A stretch of DNA of 43,067 bases, from the NCBI GenBank assembly GCA_021790385.1, contig JAJYDW010000033.1:1-43067 (forward strand), read 5' to 3'. Under the pieces are notes generated by a model. It ran no database searches and was not told where the DNA came from. It saw nothing but the letters and a program-made list of their open reading frames with translations. Positions 16,125-24,678 of the stretch are shown piece after piece. Position 1 is the first letter of the stretch. Each line of letters starts with the position of its first letter. Position numbers and translations under genes: made by a program. The DNA is from Planctomycetota bacterium (GTDB lineage: Bacteria; Planctomycetota; Phycisphaerae; WQYP01).

Positions 16125-17675
16125 TTATGTTGTCCCGCCCACTTCCGCCCGGCCAAAGAGCAAATCAATTAGCCCGCGATCCTGCCGGTTAAAGAAAATG
16201 TAAACGTGATCGCCGGGCTGGAGGCGGGTATCACCGCGGGCGGCAATAAATTCCTCGCCACGCACAATCAGCATGACCGCGGCGGCGGGTGGAAACTCGA
16301 TTTCCCGCAGTGTGGCCCCGCATACCGCCACCGATGGCTCTATTAAAAAACTGGCCAGATCGCCGGCCAGGGGCCGGGGTGAATTGATTTCCAGCACCGC
16401 ATCCGGGGCTGGTTTTTCCTCCGAGCCAAGTTTGAACCACCGGGTTACCCGGCGAATGGTGGCCCCCGGCACCAGGGTATTAATAACCACCAGAAAAAAT
16501 ACGATGTTGAAGATGTGCCGCGCGCCCGGCAGATGAGCCATCACGGGAAAGGTAGCCAGAATGATGGGCACCGCGCCGCGCAAACCCACCCATCCTATAA
16601 ATGCCGTCTCTTTGGCCGAATAGCGCAAAGGCAACAGGCACAAGGCCACGGCCACAGGGCGGGCTATTAACGCCAGTACCAGGGCAATGGCCAAACCTGT
16701 CCACGCCACATACCAAAGCTGAGACGGAACTACCAACAGGCCCAGCATTAAGAACATGCCGATCTGGCCGAGCCAGGCTAAAGCTGCATGCACGCGAATG
16801 AGGGCGCTGCGATAAGGCAGGGAGGAAGCATCCAAAAAAACGCCGGTTAAATAAACGGCTAAAAATCCGCTGCCCTGGGCCAGCGTGGCTGTGCCGAAGG
16901 AAACCAGGGCCAGAGCCACGGTAAAAGCCGGCATCAGGGCCGAGGTGGACAGCGGCATGCGGCGAAGAATAAATCGGCCGGAGAGGCCGATGAGTATTCC
17001 GATTGCAGATCCGACCACCAATTGCACCGGAATCTGTAAAAGCATGATCCAGGCGGGTGGGCGATGCAGTGAAAAGGCCTGAATTAAAATAGTCGTCAAA
17101 ATAACGGCCGTGGGATCGTTGAAGCAGGATTCCACTTCTATCGTGCGGCTGATTCTGGTATTGAGCCGCAGGCTGCCGGCACGTAATACTGAAAACACCG
17201 CCGCGGTATCGGTGGAAGACACCACCGCACCGATAAGCAGGGATTTGGTCCAGGTTAACCCAAACAGATGCGCTGCAACCGCCACCAGGGCTGCGGTAAT
17301 GGCCACGCCAAAAGTGGCGAGGATTGAAGCGGGCAGCAGCACACTGCGCACCTGGGCCATGGAAGTGCTGAAGCCGCCTTCAAAAAGAATTAAGATAAGT
17401 GCCAGCGTTCCTACGCGAAAGGCGAAGTGGTAATCGGTGAAAGAAATGCCACCCAAACCTTGTGGACCGGCGACCATGCCGAGAACCAGCAACAACAGCA
17501 CCGCAGGCACGCCGAGTCGATCGGCGGTACGGCTGGAAAGCACTGCGATAGCCCCGAGGAGTCCGAAGACTGCCAGAAGCAAGGCCGTTGCCATAGGTTC
17601 GCCCAAGGGCGGCATTGCGGTGGACGCAAGCCACCAGGGGTTACAATGTTCCAAATTGCTCAACCAATTCAACAT
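16125..17675 (-). CDS. cvrA: K+/H+ antiporter, CvrA/NhaP2 type
   Basis: This is a CPA1-type antiporter with a C-terminal RCK_C (TrkA_C) domain. About 12 helices run from AVFGLLGAIAVLSSRTADRLG through GAVVSSTDTAAVFSVLR (the ion-binding TD region), VESCFNDPTAVILT (the ND motif) and FIGWVGLRGAVPIILA. The cytoplasmic domain follows (EPSVAVCGATLREIEFP...GDHVYIFF). It exchanges cytoplasmic K+ (or Na+) for protons. The start is uncertain: ATG 17675 sits near a possible -10 (TATAAC on the minus strand, 17683-17688), while ATGs 17615 and 17594 give a protein beginning closer to helix 1, as in E. coli. None has a good SD. K+ transporters are common c-di-AMP targets, and this RCK_C domain may be one; that is inference. 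Confidence 0.9.
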   Translation of the reverse strand: MLNWLSNLEHCNPWWLASTAMPPLGEPMATALLLAVFGLLGAIAVLSSRTADRLGVPAVLLLLVLGMVAGPQGLGGISFTDYHFAFRVGTLALILILFEGGFSTSMAQVRSVLLPASILATFGVAITAALVAVAAHLFGLTWTKSLLIGAVVSSTDTAAVFSVLRAGSLRLNTRISRTIEVESCFNDPTAVILTTILIQAFSLHRPPAWIMLLQIPVQLVVGSAIGILIGLSGRFILRRMPLSTSALMPAFTVALALVSFGTATLAQGSGFLAVYLTGVFLDASSLPYRSALIRVHAALAWLGQIGMFLMLGLLVVPSQLWYVAWTGLAIALVLALIARPVAVALCLLPLRYSAKETAFIGWVGLRGAVPIILATFPVMAHLPGARHIFNIVFFLVVINTLVPGATIRRVTRWFKLGSEEKPAPDAVLEINSPRPLAGDLASFLIEPSVAVCGATLREIEFPPAAAVMLIVRGEEFIAARGDTRLQPGDHVYIFFNRQDRGLIDLLFGRAEVGGTT

Positions 17676-17806
17676 CATGGATGTTATATTAAACCGGATT
17701 TGAGAAAAATGGATGTTCCCCCCGCGGAGTTCAGCCGCAACATTGTTGCTGATGCAGGGCATTCGCCTGCGGTGGTAGCTGGGCCATCACCAGCGTGTGC
17801 ACGGGT

Positions 17807-18787
17807 TTAATACCCATTCGGGTGGGCTTGAAACCAGCGCCACGCGGACCCAACGATTTCTTCCAAATCGGTAATTTTGGCTTTCCAGCCGAAATCGCGG
17901 GCCATTTTGCCAGGATCAGCAAAGAGTTCCGGCGGATCGCCGGCGCGGCGCGGGACTTCGCGTGTGGGAATGTTGGCGTTGGTCACCCGCCTGCATACGC
18001 TGATAATTTCCCGCACCGAATACCCCCGTCCCACGCCCAAATTGTAAAACAGGCCCTGGCCGGGCTTAAGATGCTCCAGCAGCACCAGATGGGCCTCCAC
18101 CAGGTCCCATACGTGAATATAATCACGAATGCAGGTGCCATCGGCGGTGGGGTAATCGTTACCAAAAATATCCACCTGCTTCCGCTGGCCCAGGGCTACC
18201 TGCAACACAATCGGAATCAGATGCGTTTCCGGACGATGGTCTTCGCCGATGGTGCCATCCAATGCCGAACCAGCCACGTTAAAATAGCGCGGTGCGGCAA
18301 AGGCCAGCCCTTCAGCCTGTGCGGTGTCGCGTAAAATACGTTCCACCATCCATTTGCTCTGGCCATACGGGCTGATCGGCCACTGCGGCATATCTTCAGT
18401 AATGGGCACATGGTCTGGCTCGCCGTAGGTGGCACAGGTGCTGGAAAAGACCAGTTTTTTTATCCCGCATAAATGCATGGCATCCAGCATGCTGATGGTA
18501 TAGGCCACATTGTTGCGATAATACTTGCGCGGGTCTTCCACACTTTCACCAACGTAGGCATTGGCGGCAAAATGCATGACCGCTTCAATTTTCCGTGATT
18601 GCAACACCGCAGCTAACGCGGCAGTCTGGCCGCAATCCAGGGCATAAAACGCCGCCTTATCATGCACCGCCGCCCGATGGCCATTGGCTAAATTGTCAAT
18701 AGCCGTTACCTGATGGCCACGTTCCACCAGCAGCTTCACTGCATGAGAACCGATAAAACCGGCTCCGCCGATTACCGCAATATTCAT
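17807..18787 (-). CDS. galE: UDP-glucose 4-epimerase
   Basis: The protein has 326 residues from ATG 18787, with GAGG upstream. GalE is an extended short-chain dehydrogenase that interconverts UDP-glucose and UDP-galactose. NAD+ is held by the Rossmann motif GGAGFIGS (7-14). The catalytic set is Ser/Thr116-117 (FSSTCATYGE), Tyr141 and Lys145 (SPYGQSK). Also present are HFAANAYVGESVEDP, FNVAGS and YNLGVGRGYSVREI. The length is normal for the family. It is divergent from the VOC gene, with inverted repeats in the shared upstream region. Other UDP-sugar epimerase specificities are possible but less likely. Confidence 0.93.
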   Translation of the reverse strand: MNIAVIGGAGFIGSHAVKLLVERGHQVTAIDNLANGHRAAVHDKAAFYALDCGQTAALAAVLQSRKIEAVMHFAANAYVGESVEDPRKYYRNNVAYTISMLDAMHLCGIKKLVFSSTCATYGEPDHVPITEDMPQWPISPYGQSKWMVERILRDTAQAEGLAFAAPRYFNVAGSALDGTIGEDHRPETHLIPIVLQVALGQRKQVDIFGNDYPTADGTCIRDYIHVWDLVEAHLVLLEHLKPGQGLFYNLGVGRGYSVREIISVCRRVTNANIPTREVPRRAGDPPELFADPGKMARDFGWKAKITDLEEIVGSAWRWFQAHPNGY

Positions 18788-18810
18788 ACAAACCTCAAAG
18801 GCCCTGCAAA

Positions 18811-18860
18811 CCATTACACCAGCATATACGTTAATCTGGACAGGCGATGGTGTAAAATGG
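18811..18860. repeat. Inverted repeat between divergent galE and VOC genes
   Basis: CCATTACACC (18811-18820) is mirrored by GGTGTAAAATGG (18849-18860). The arms are reverse complements apart from two extra bases and lie 28 bases apart in the 147-base divergent spacer. Both TTTACA on the minus strand and TAAAAT on the plus strand fall within the right arm, so it may be an operator or simply overlapping promoter parts. Confidence 0.35.
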
Positions 18861-18934
18861 CAGCAGAGCGTCTGCTCGTCTGCTGCAGTTGCGCCGGCAC
18901 GCCTGCCACGCCAGCTTTAGCAAGGAGATACACT

Positions 18935-19276
18935 ATGTTTGAAATGGATCATGTGGCAATTCAAACGGCGGATATAACCGCAGCCGTACGGTTTTACTGC
19001 GACAATTTTGGAGCCAGAGTTTTGTATGAAGACGCAAGCTGGGCATTTTTGAAAATCGGCCAGGGAAAACTGGCCCTGGTTCTGCCGCAGCAGCACCCCC
19101 CCCATGTGGCTTTGCGCGTAAGTCCGCAAGATTTGCAAACCATGGCCGCTCGGTTTCAGCAGAAAATTGCCACCCACCGTGATGGTACGCAGGGCATTTA
19201 CATCACCGACCCCGCGGGAAACGTTACCGAGCTAATCTGCTATCCGCAGGAAAATGGGGCGGCCAAGCCTGAATAA
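18935..19276 (+). CDS. VOC/glyoxalase-family protein
   Basis: The protein has 113 residues, placed at ATG 18935 by AAGGAG 8 bases upstream. It is a single VOC unit pair: MFEMDHVAIQTADITAAVRFY at the start, KIGQGKLALVLPQ in the middle, HVALRVSPQDLQTMAARF for the second half, and YITDPAGNVTELICY at the end. His7 (or nearby), the His of HVALRV and the C-terminal Glu are the probable metal ligands. The substrate is unknown; relatives include glyoxalase I, dioxygenases and resistance proteins. It stands alone between galE (divergent) and guaB (convergent). Confidence 0.87.
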   Translation: MFEMDHVAIQTADITAAVRFYCDNFGARVLYEDASWAFLKIGQGKLALVLPQQHPPHVALRVSPQDLQTMAARFQQKIATHRDGTQGIYITDPAGNVTELICYPQENGAAKPE

Positions 19277-19319
19277 TTTCACCTTTTCCGGCTGGCCCAT
19301 AACCAGGTAGATTTTGGCC

Positions 19320-20837
19320 TTATTCCTCCAGCGACCCATCGCTGGATAGATAATTTGGACTTTCGCGTGTGATCATAATATCGTGCGGATGGGCTTCAAT
19401 CAGACTCGCGTAGGATACCTTCACGAAGCGGGCCTTGGCATGCAATTCGGCGATGGTGTGGGCACCACAATAACCCATGCCCGCGCGCAAGCCACCCACC
19501 ATCTGGTAAACAAAATCTCCCAGTGGGCCACGGTAATGCACCAGGCCTTCCACCCCTTCCGGCACCAGCTTGCCGTTTTGGCGAACGTTGGCCTGGCCAT
19601 ATCGATCGGCCGAGCCTTGAATCATCGCTCCCATGGACCCCATGCCGCGGTAGCTTTTGAAACGGCGGCCGCGACGCAGCACCAATTCTCCTGGGCTTTC
19701 ATCCAGGCCCGCAAACAGCGAACCCATCATCACCGCGCTGGCCCCCACCGCCAGGGCCTTGGTAATGTCGCCGCTGTGCCGGATGCCGCCATCGGCTATC
19801 ACCGGCACCCCGGCCGGGCCGGCGGCGGACATGACATTCAGAATGGCCGTGATTTGCGGCACCCCCACGCCCGTTACCACACGGGTGGTACAAATGCTGC
19901 CCGGACCAATGCCCACTTTTACGCCGTCGGCCCCGGCGGCAATTAAATCCCGGGCGGCATCCGCGGTGGCGATGTTGCCGGCGATCACATCGATGGTAAA
20001 ACGCTTTTTTATTTCGCGGACGGTTTCCAGCACATTGCCCGAATGACCGTGGGCGGTATCCACAATCACCACATCCACACCGGTTTCAATGAGCGCAGCG
20101 ACGCGGTCATACTGTTTTACGCCAACCGCCGCCCCCACGCGCAGCCGTCCGCGGGAATCTTTGCAGGCAAACGGGAACTGATGAATCTTTTCAATATCGC
20201 GCATGGTAATCAAACCCTTCAGCCGCCGCCGGTCATCCACCAATAGCAGCTTTTCCACGCGTGCCGTGTTCAAAAGGCCCTCCGCCTGTTCCAATGACGT
20301 TGATGGCGGAGCGGTTACTAAATTATTTTTGGTCATCACCTCGCGCACCGGACGATGGTCGTCTCCTTCGTGAAACTTCATGTCGCGCCGCGTGAGAATA
20401 CCCACCAGCTCCCCCGCATCAGCCAACACAATCGGTATACCGCTGATGTTCTGTTCTTTCATGATCTGCCTGGCGCGGCCTACGGTGGCATCCGGGGGCA
20501 AACTCACAGGATCCGTGATAATGCCGTTGGCCGAACGCTTGACCTTTTCCACCTCACGGCATTGCATTTCTACCGGCATATTTTTGTGAATGCAGCCCAA
20601 CCCCCCTTCCTGGGCCAGAGCTATAGCCAGCGACGATTCCGTAACGGTATCCATCGGCGCGGAAAGCAGCGGCAGGTTTAACTCGATATTGCGGGTGATG
20701 CGGGTACGTACATCCGCCTCCGCCGGCACCAGGTCGCTGCGCATGGGTAAGAGCAGCACGTCGTCAAAGGTAATGCCTTCTCCGATAATCTTTTCGGTTG
20801 ACAGCAAGCTTTGCGTAGCTCCGGATGATTGACTCAT
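19320..20837 (-). CDS. guaB: Inosine-5'-monophosphate dehydrogenase
   Basis: The enzyme has 505 residues from ATG 20837, with GGAGGAGA upstream. It oxidises IMP to XMP with NAD+, the committed step to GMP. The (beta/alpha)8 barrel opens with [13 protein letters not shown] and [13 protein letters not shown]. It is interrupted by two CBS domains (from [18 protein letters not shown] to [13 protein letters not shown]) that usually bind nucleotides. The catalytic loop [13 protein letters not shown] carries the active-site cysteine; later come [14 protein letters not shown], the flap RYGQ and [13 protein letters not shown]. The length and order are standard. It is probably expressed from its own promoter in the 360-base region upstream. 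Confidence 0.97.
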   Translation of the reverse strand: MSQSSGATQSLLSTEKIIGEGITFDDVLLLPMRSDLVPAEADVRTRITRNIELNLPLLSAPMDTVTESSLAIALAQEGGLGCIHKNMPVEMQCREVEKVKRSANGIITDPVSLPPDATVGRARQIMKEQNISGIPIVLADAGELVGILTRRDMKFHEGDDHRPVREVMTKNNLVTAPPSTSLEQAEGLLNTARVEKLLLVDDRRRLKGLITMRDIEKIHQFPFACKDSRGRLRVGAAVGVKQYDRVAALIETGVDVVIVDTAHGHSGNVLETVREIKKRFTIDVIAGNIATADAARDLIAAGADGVKVGIGPGSICTTRVVTGVGVPQITAILNVMSAAGPAGVPVIADGGIRHSGDITKALAVGASAVMMGSLFAGLDESPGELVLRRGRRFKSYRGMGSMGAMIQGSADRYGQANVRQNGKLVPEGVEGLVHYRGPLGDFVYQMVGGLRAGMGYCGAHTIAELHAKARFVKVSYASLIEAHPHDIMITRESPNYLSSDGSLEE

Positions 20838-21196
20838 GGCGACATCTCCTCCGAACAGGTGCCGCAGCAGCGGCACGACGCAATCACGCTGGACAGACCG
20901 CGCGAACCAACCTTCCACCGTCGACTGCGGGCCAAGGAACAATAAATCTCTACAGTGTGGTATTCCATGTGGCAATAATGCCCGAAAAGCACCGTGGAGT
21001 CAATCGCCATCGCGACTGGGCTGGTTTCCGGCAGGTCACGCGCGGATCCAGTGGCTCCTGGCGGCCAGCGGAGATCGCGTGGCGTCTCCGCCGCGGTATT
21101 TTATCAGGCGGGAAACACAATACGGGCTGCGGGATTGCAGAATCTGGATCAACCGTCGCCGTTTGGAACAAGGTAAAAAGAATTGAGCTTAACCCG
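20838..21196. other. Intergenic region between argH and guaB
   Basis: No gene is supported in this stretch. It holds the guaB leader and candidate promoter. It also holds a 7-bp inverted repeat, GCGGAGA/TCTCCGC (21068-21091, loop of 10), which could end argH transcription but lacks a T-run on either strand. Confidence 0.4.
20975..21003 (-). promoter_or_regulatory. Candidate guaB promoter
   Basis: On the minus strand TTGACT (20998-21003) and CATTAT (20975-20980) are 17 bases apart (5/6 and 4/6 matches). Transcription would begin near 20968, giving a leader of about 130 bases. Confidence 0.42.
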
Positions 21197-22657
21197 TCAG
21201 TCCGGCAATAGTCGATCCCACTTGGCTAACTGCAGGTGCAATTGCCGCACGCCGCCGGCACCGTGGGTTTGATAGGCGTGAATCGCCTTGGCCGCCCCCA
21301 GCACCTCAAAAACATCCGCTCCAATGACCGAGTTTTGCTGCTGCATCAGATCCAGCGGCAACTCGCGCAAAGCCTTCAAATTTCTGGTTTCACAAAGCGA
21401 CACCAGCCTGCCTACCACATGATGGGCGGTGCGAAACGGCACTCCCTTTCTTACCAGATATTCCGCCATAACGGTGGCATCCAGAAAACCTTCATCCAGT
21501 CGCCCGCTGATAACCTCGGCGTTAAACCGCGTATGGGCAACAATTCTGGCCGCCATCGCCAGGCACGCTTCCGCCGTGTCATAGGCCGAAAACAGCCAGC
21601 GCTTATCTTCCTGCATATCGCGATTGTAGGCCAGCGGCTGACCTTTGAGCATGGTCAGCAGCGAAACCAGGTTGCCCAAAATACCGGCCGCCTTGCCCCG
21701 CGTAAGCTCCAGCATATCCGGGTTTCTTTTCTGCGGCATCATACTGCTGCCCGTGGTGTACTCATCGGCGATGCGGATGAAGTTGAATTCGGTGGAAGAA
21801 TACAAAATCCATTGTTCGGCCCAGCGGGACAAATGCACGCCGACAAGAGAGATGCAGAAGACCAATTCCGCGACAAAATCGCGATCACTGACGGAATCCA
21901 GCGAATTATCGGTAATAGCGGGAAGGTTCAGCAAAGACGCGGCATATTGGCGATCCAGCGGAAGCGTGGAACCGGCCGCGGCTCCACCGCCGAGGGGTGA
22001 TACCGCGGTGCGGCGACGGCAATCCGCAAGACGATCTTTATCGCGCTGCAGCATTTCCACATAAGCCAGCAATTCATGCCCGATGGTAATCGGCTGGGCA
22101 CGCTGCAGATGGGTATACGCGGGCATCGGGGAGGATCCCTGCTTTCGAGCCAGCAACACCAGTGATCGTTGCATCTCCGCGATCTTGGCAGTCAGTACAT
22201 TTATCGCCTCGAGACACCACAAACGCACATCCAGGGCTACCTGATCATTGCGCGATCGCCCGGTGTGCAGCTTTTTGCCGGCCTCGCCTATTTGGGCAAT
22301 AAGGGCTGCCTCGATGGCCATGTGAATATCTTCCTGGCGGATATCAAAACGAAACGTTCCCGCCTCAATATCGGTGAGAATTTTGTTCAGGCCGGTCTTA
22401 ATCTGCTCCAGTTCATCTTTGGAAATCAGCTTCATCTTCGCCAGCATGCCGGCATGGGCAATCGAGCCGGCGACATCATGCCGGGCTAACCGTTGATCGA
22501 AGGAAAGGGATTCCACAAATTGCTCGGCCAGCGCATCGCTGCCCCCGCCGATGCGGGCCTGCCAGGATTTGCCAGAAGCATGATCGAGCCGCGAGGAGCC
22601 GGCTGCAGGTTTTGCCGCGCCGGCGGTAGATCGGAAAGCTTTGCGTTTGGCCATCAT
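21197..22657 (-). CDS. argH: Argininosuccinate lyase
   Basis: The protein has 486 residues from ATG 22657; GTG 22660 and ATG 22654 are adjacent alternatives. It cleaves argininosuccinate to arginine and fumarate, the last step of arginine synthesis. After a basic N-terminal extension of about 30 residues come SWQARIGGGSDALAEQFVESL, EDIHMAIEAALI, KLHTGRSRNDQVALD, YTHLQRAQPITIGH and the fumarase/lyase signature GSSMMPQKRNPD with its catalytic serine. The C-terminal ARxxHHxVG-like region is present (FRTAHHVVGRLV). It begins 19 bases after the stop of the FHA-kinase gene and is probably co-transcribed with it, an unusual pairing. Confidence 0.97.
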   Translation of the reverse strand: MMAKRKAFRSTAGAAKPAAGSSRLDHASGKSWQARIGGGSDALAEQFVESLSFDQRLARHDVAGSIAHAGMLAKMKLISKDELEQIKTGLNKILTDIEAGTFRFDIRQEDIHMAIEAALIAQIGEAGKKLHTGRSRNDQVALDVRLWCLEAINVLTAKIAEMQRSLVLLARKQGSSPMPAYTHLQRAQPITIGHELLAYVEMLQRDKDRLADCRRRTAVSPLGGGAAAGSTLPLDRQYAASLLNLPAITDNSLDSVSDRDFVAELVFCISLVGVHLSRWAEQWILYSSTEFNFIRIADEYTTGSSMMPQKRNPDMLELTRGKAAGILGNLVSLLTMLKGQPLAYNRDMQEDKRWLFSAYDTAEACLAMAARIVAHTRFNAEVISGRLDEGFLDATVMAEYLVRKGVPFRTAHHVVGRLVSLCETRNLKALRELPLDLMQQQNSVIGADVFEVLGAAKAIHAYQTHGAGGVRQLHLQLAKWDRLLPD

Positions 22658-22676
22658 CACACCCGCACTTCGTCAG

Positions 22677-24332
22677 TTACACCGCCGGTCCAAGGGTTTT
22701 TTCGGAATCGCCATGTTGGCCCAAAGCCATGGGCAGCGTGATCCGAAAAGTAGTGCCGCCGCCAAGGGTGGATGTAGCCTGAATGGTGCCGCGGTGTTCA
22801 TCAATAATTTTCTTGGTTACCGCCAGGCCCAGGCCGGTACCCTTCTGGCCTTTGGTGGAATAAAACGGCTGAAAAATGCGTCCCAGGGCATCGGGGGCGA
22901 TGCCGGTGCCGTTGTCCTGTACTTCAATCACCGCCTGCTGATTCAGCGCATCAAAATCACTGGTAATGGTGACCACGCCGCGCCCGGGTTCCACCGCATC
23001 CATCGCATTGGTAATCAGGTTCAGCACAGCCTGATGCAAACCATCCGCATCGGCGGGCACCGGTGGTTGATCTTTGTTGATTTCCGTGAGCAGGGTGATT
23101 TTGCGGTCTTCCGCCTGGGCTGCCACCAGATCCAGACATTCATGCAGTACGTATGGAAGGTTGGTCAGTTCATAGTTGGGCGTTCTGGGTTTGCTGTAGG
23201 CCAGCATGTTCATGGTCAGGGCCTGCACCTTATCCAGATTGCGATGCAAAATGGACCAGCCGGTGCGGATATGATCCATATCCTGCTTTTTCAAGCCCAG
23301 CTCCACTACGTCCGCGGCCCCGCGCATCCCCTGGAGAATGTTTTTGATGGAATGGGAAAGCGAGGCCACGGTCTGGCCGGTGGCGGCCAGACGTTCCTGC
23401 CGCACGCTTTCCTGGTACAGTCGGGCAATTTCGATGGCCAGACCTGTTTGCAACCCAATGGCGGTAAGCAATCGCAATTGATCCGGGGTGTAGGAATAGT
23501 TGGCCACGCTGGAATCCAGGTGGATGACACCAAGATTTTTTTCCCGCCCCTTGATCGGTACACATATCGCGCTGCGAATCGTCAGGTTGTGTACCGATTT
23601 ACCACGCAAAAAACGCTGGTCGGTCATGGCGTTGCTGGACAGCACGCCCTCATTTTTGGCCAGCACGTGACGGATAATGGTCTGGCTGACCGCAATTTTT
23701 CCCACCTGTTCTTCATTGCGATAACGCACCACCACCGGCGTAACCTGCCCGGAAGTACCGTCGATCAGCCCGATGAAGCCGCGGTCCGCACGCAGTTGTT
23801 CAAACACCAGATCCATCACTTTGTTGAGTAATTGCACCTGGTCAAAGACGCTGGAAATAGCGGCGGATATCTGCAGCAGCACCCGGAAATGGGCCATGGC
23901 CACCTGCGAAGGTTCCGGGGCCGCCAGAACTACTGAATCGTCGCTGCTGGGAATAGTTGAAATAATCGCTGAATCGCCGGGTTCGCCGGCCTCCGGACTG
24001 TCCACCTCTTCACTTTCCGAAAGGCTCACATTCTGGCTTGGCGCTCCGAACACCAGCAGCGTGCTGCCCAGGCGGATCTGATCGCCCACTTTCAGCTTGG
24101 AAGATTTCGTGATCTTGACCCCGTTGATAAATACGCCGTTGGCCCCCCCTTCGTCGGCCAGCAGCCAGAACGGCGCATTCCAGTCCAGTCGCGCATGGCG
24201 ACGGGATACTGTCAAGTCTGACAGCGGCACCTGTTCGCTGGCCCGGCCCAGCAGCACCGCATCTGCGGTATCCAGATCAAACTGACGCCCTTTGTCCGGG
24301 CCTTGTAATACGTATAAAAAAAGCGGTGGCAC
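22677..24332 (-). CDS. FHA-GAF sensor histidine kinase
   Basis: This 551-residue protein starts at GTG, with GAGG 5 bases upstream. In order it has an FHA domain (about 1-100: LLGRASEQ...SDLTVSRRHARLDW, for binding phosphothreonine), an acidic Ser-rich linker (about 105-140), a GAF domain (about 155-310), and a histidine kinase core. The kinase core has H-box TVASLSHSIKNILQGM, N-box LNLITNAMDAV, G1 EVQDNGTGIAPDALG and G2 KGTGLGLAVTKKI. There is no membrane segment, so it is cytoplasmic. The H-box SHSIKN resembles NtrB-like kinases. No response regulator lies beside it, so it is an orphan here. FHA-GAF fusion suggests crosstalk between Ser/Thr phosphorylation and two-component signalling; the signal is unknown. 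Confidence 0.93.
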   Translation of the reverse strand: MPPLFLYVLQGPDKGRQFDLDTADAVLLGRASEQVPLSDLTVSRRHARLDWNAPFWLLADEGGANGVFINGVKITKSSKLKVGDQIRLGSTLLVFGAPSQNVSLSESEEVDSPEAGEPGDSAIISTIPSSDDSVVLAAPEPSQVAMAHFRVLLQISAAISSVFDQVQLLNKVMDLVFEQLRADRGFIGLIDGTSGQVTPVVVRYRNEEQVGKIAVSQTIIRHVLAKNEGVLSSNAMTDQRFLRGKSVHNLTIRSAICVPIKGREKNLGVIHLDSSVANYSYTPDQLRLLTAIGLQTGLAIEIARLYQESVRQERLAATGQTVASLSHSIKNILQGMRGAADVVELGLKKQDMDHIRTGWSILHRNLDKVQALTMNMLAYSKPRTPNYELTNLPYVLHECLDLVAAQAEDRKITLLTEINKDQPPVPADADGLHQAVLNLITNAMDAVEPGRGVVTITSDFDALNQQAVIEVQDNGTGIAPDALGRIFQPFYSTKGQKGTGLGLAVTKKIIDEHRGTIQATSTLGGGTTFRITLPMALGQHGDSEKTLGPAV

Positions 24333-24678
24333 AATACCTCGAACTTTACCAACCGGTCATACCAACCCGTGCCCCCGGATACGCTGACCACGCCTCAACC
24401 GCGGTTTTACCTTCCGGGCAGCATGGGTAGTACCCCGATTCCAATTCGCCGTCAACCTGTAGCCGGTCGGAGGTTTTCAGCTTTTGCCCATCTCGAATCC
24501 GCCGCAATCTCGGCCGCGCCAGCCACGGGCCGAAAACTCACGCCCCTGAATTAAACGACGATATTGTAAGGGAGTTACGGCAATTGCGATAGCAACCCCA
24601 TCAGCCTCATTCCTCACCGCCAGCAGATGACCACCCGCGCATTTCCAGAAACTCGCCGCATCGTTTACACTTTCCGCC
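24333..24678. other. Divergent intergenic region, kinase/hisS
   Basis: No gene is supported. On the minus strand TTGACG (24450-24455) and TACTAC (24427-24432) are 17 bases apart, a weak candidate for the kinase promoter. On the plus strand TTTCCA, 18 bases and TACACT precede hisS. I see no T-box-like leader for hisS. Confidence 0.4.
24642..24678 (+). promoter_or_regulatory. Candidate leaderless promoter of hisS
   Basis: TTTCCA (about 24642-24647) and TACACT (about 24666-24671) are 18 bases apart, and the -10 ends 7 bases before the hisS ATG. There is no SD between the -10 and the ATG, so the transcript would start at or next to the start codon. Confidence 0.33.

Noticed and set aside
18713..18934. 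Extended start for the VOC protein
   Set aside because: It would run into galE on the other strand; AAGGAG and homology begin at 18935.
21068..21091. GCGGAGA/TCTCCGC hairpin as an argH terminator
   Set aside because: No T-run on either strand, so not called as an intrinsic terminator.
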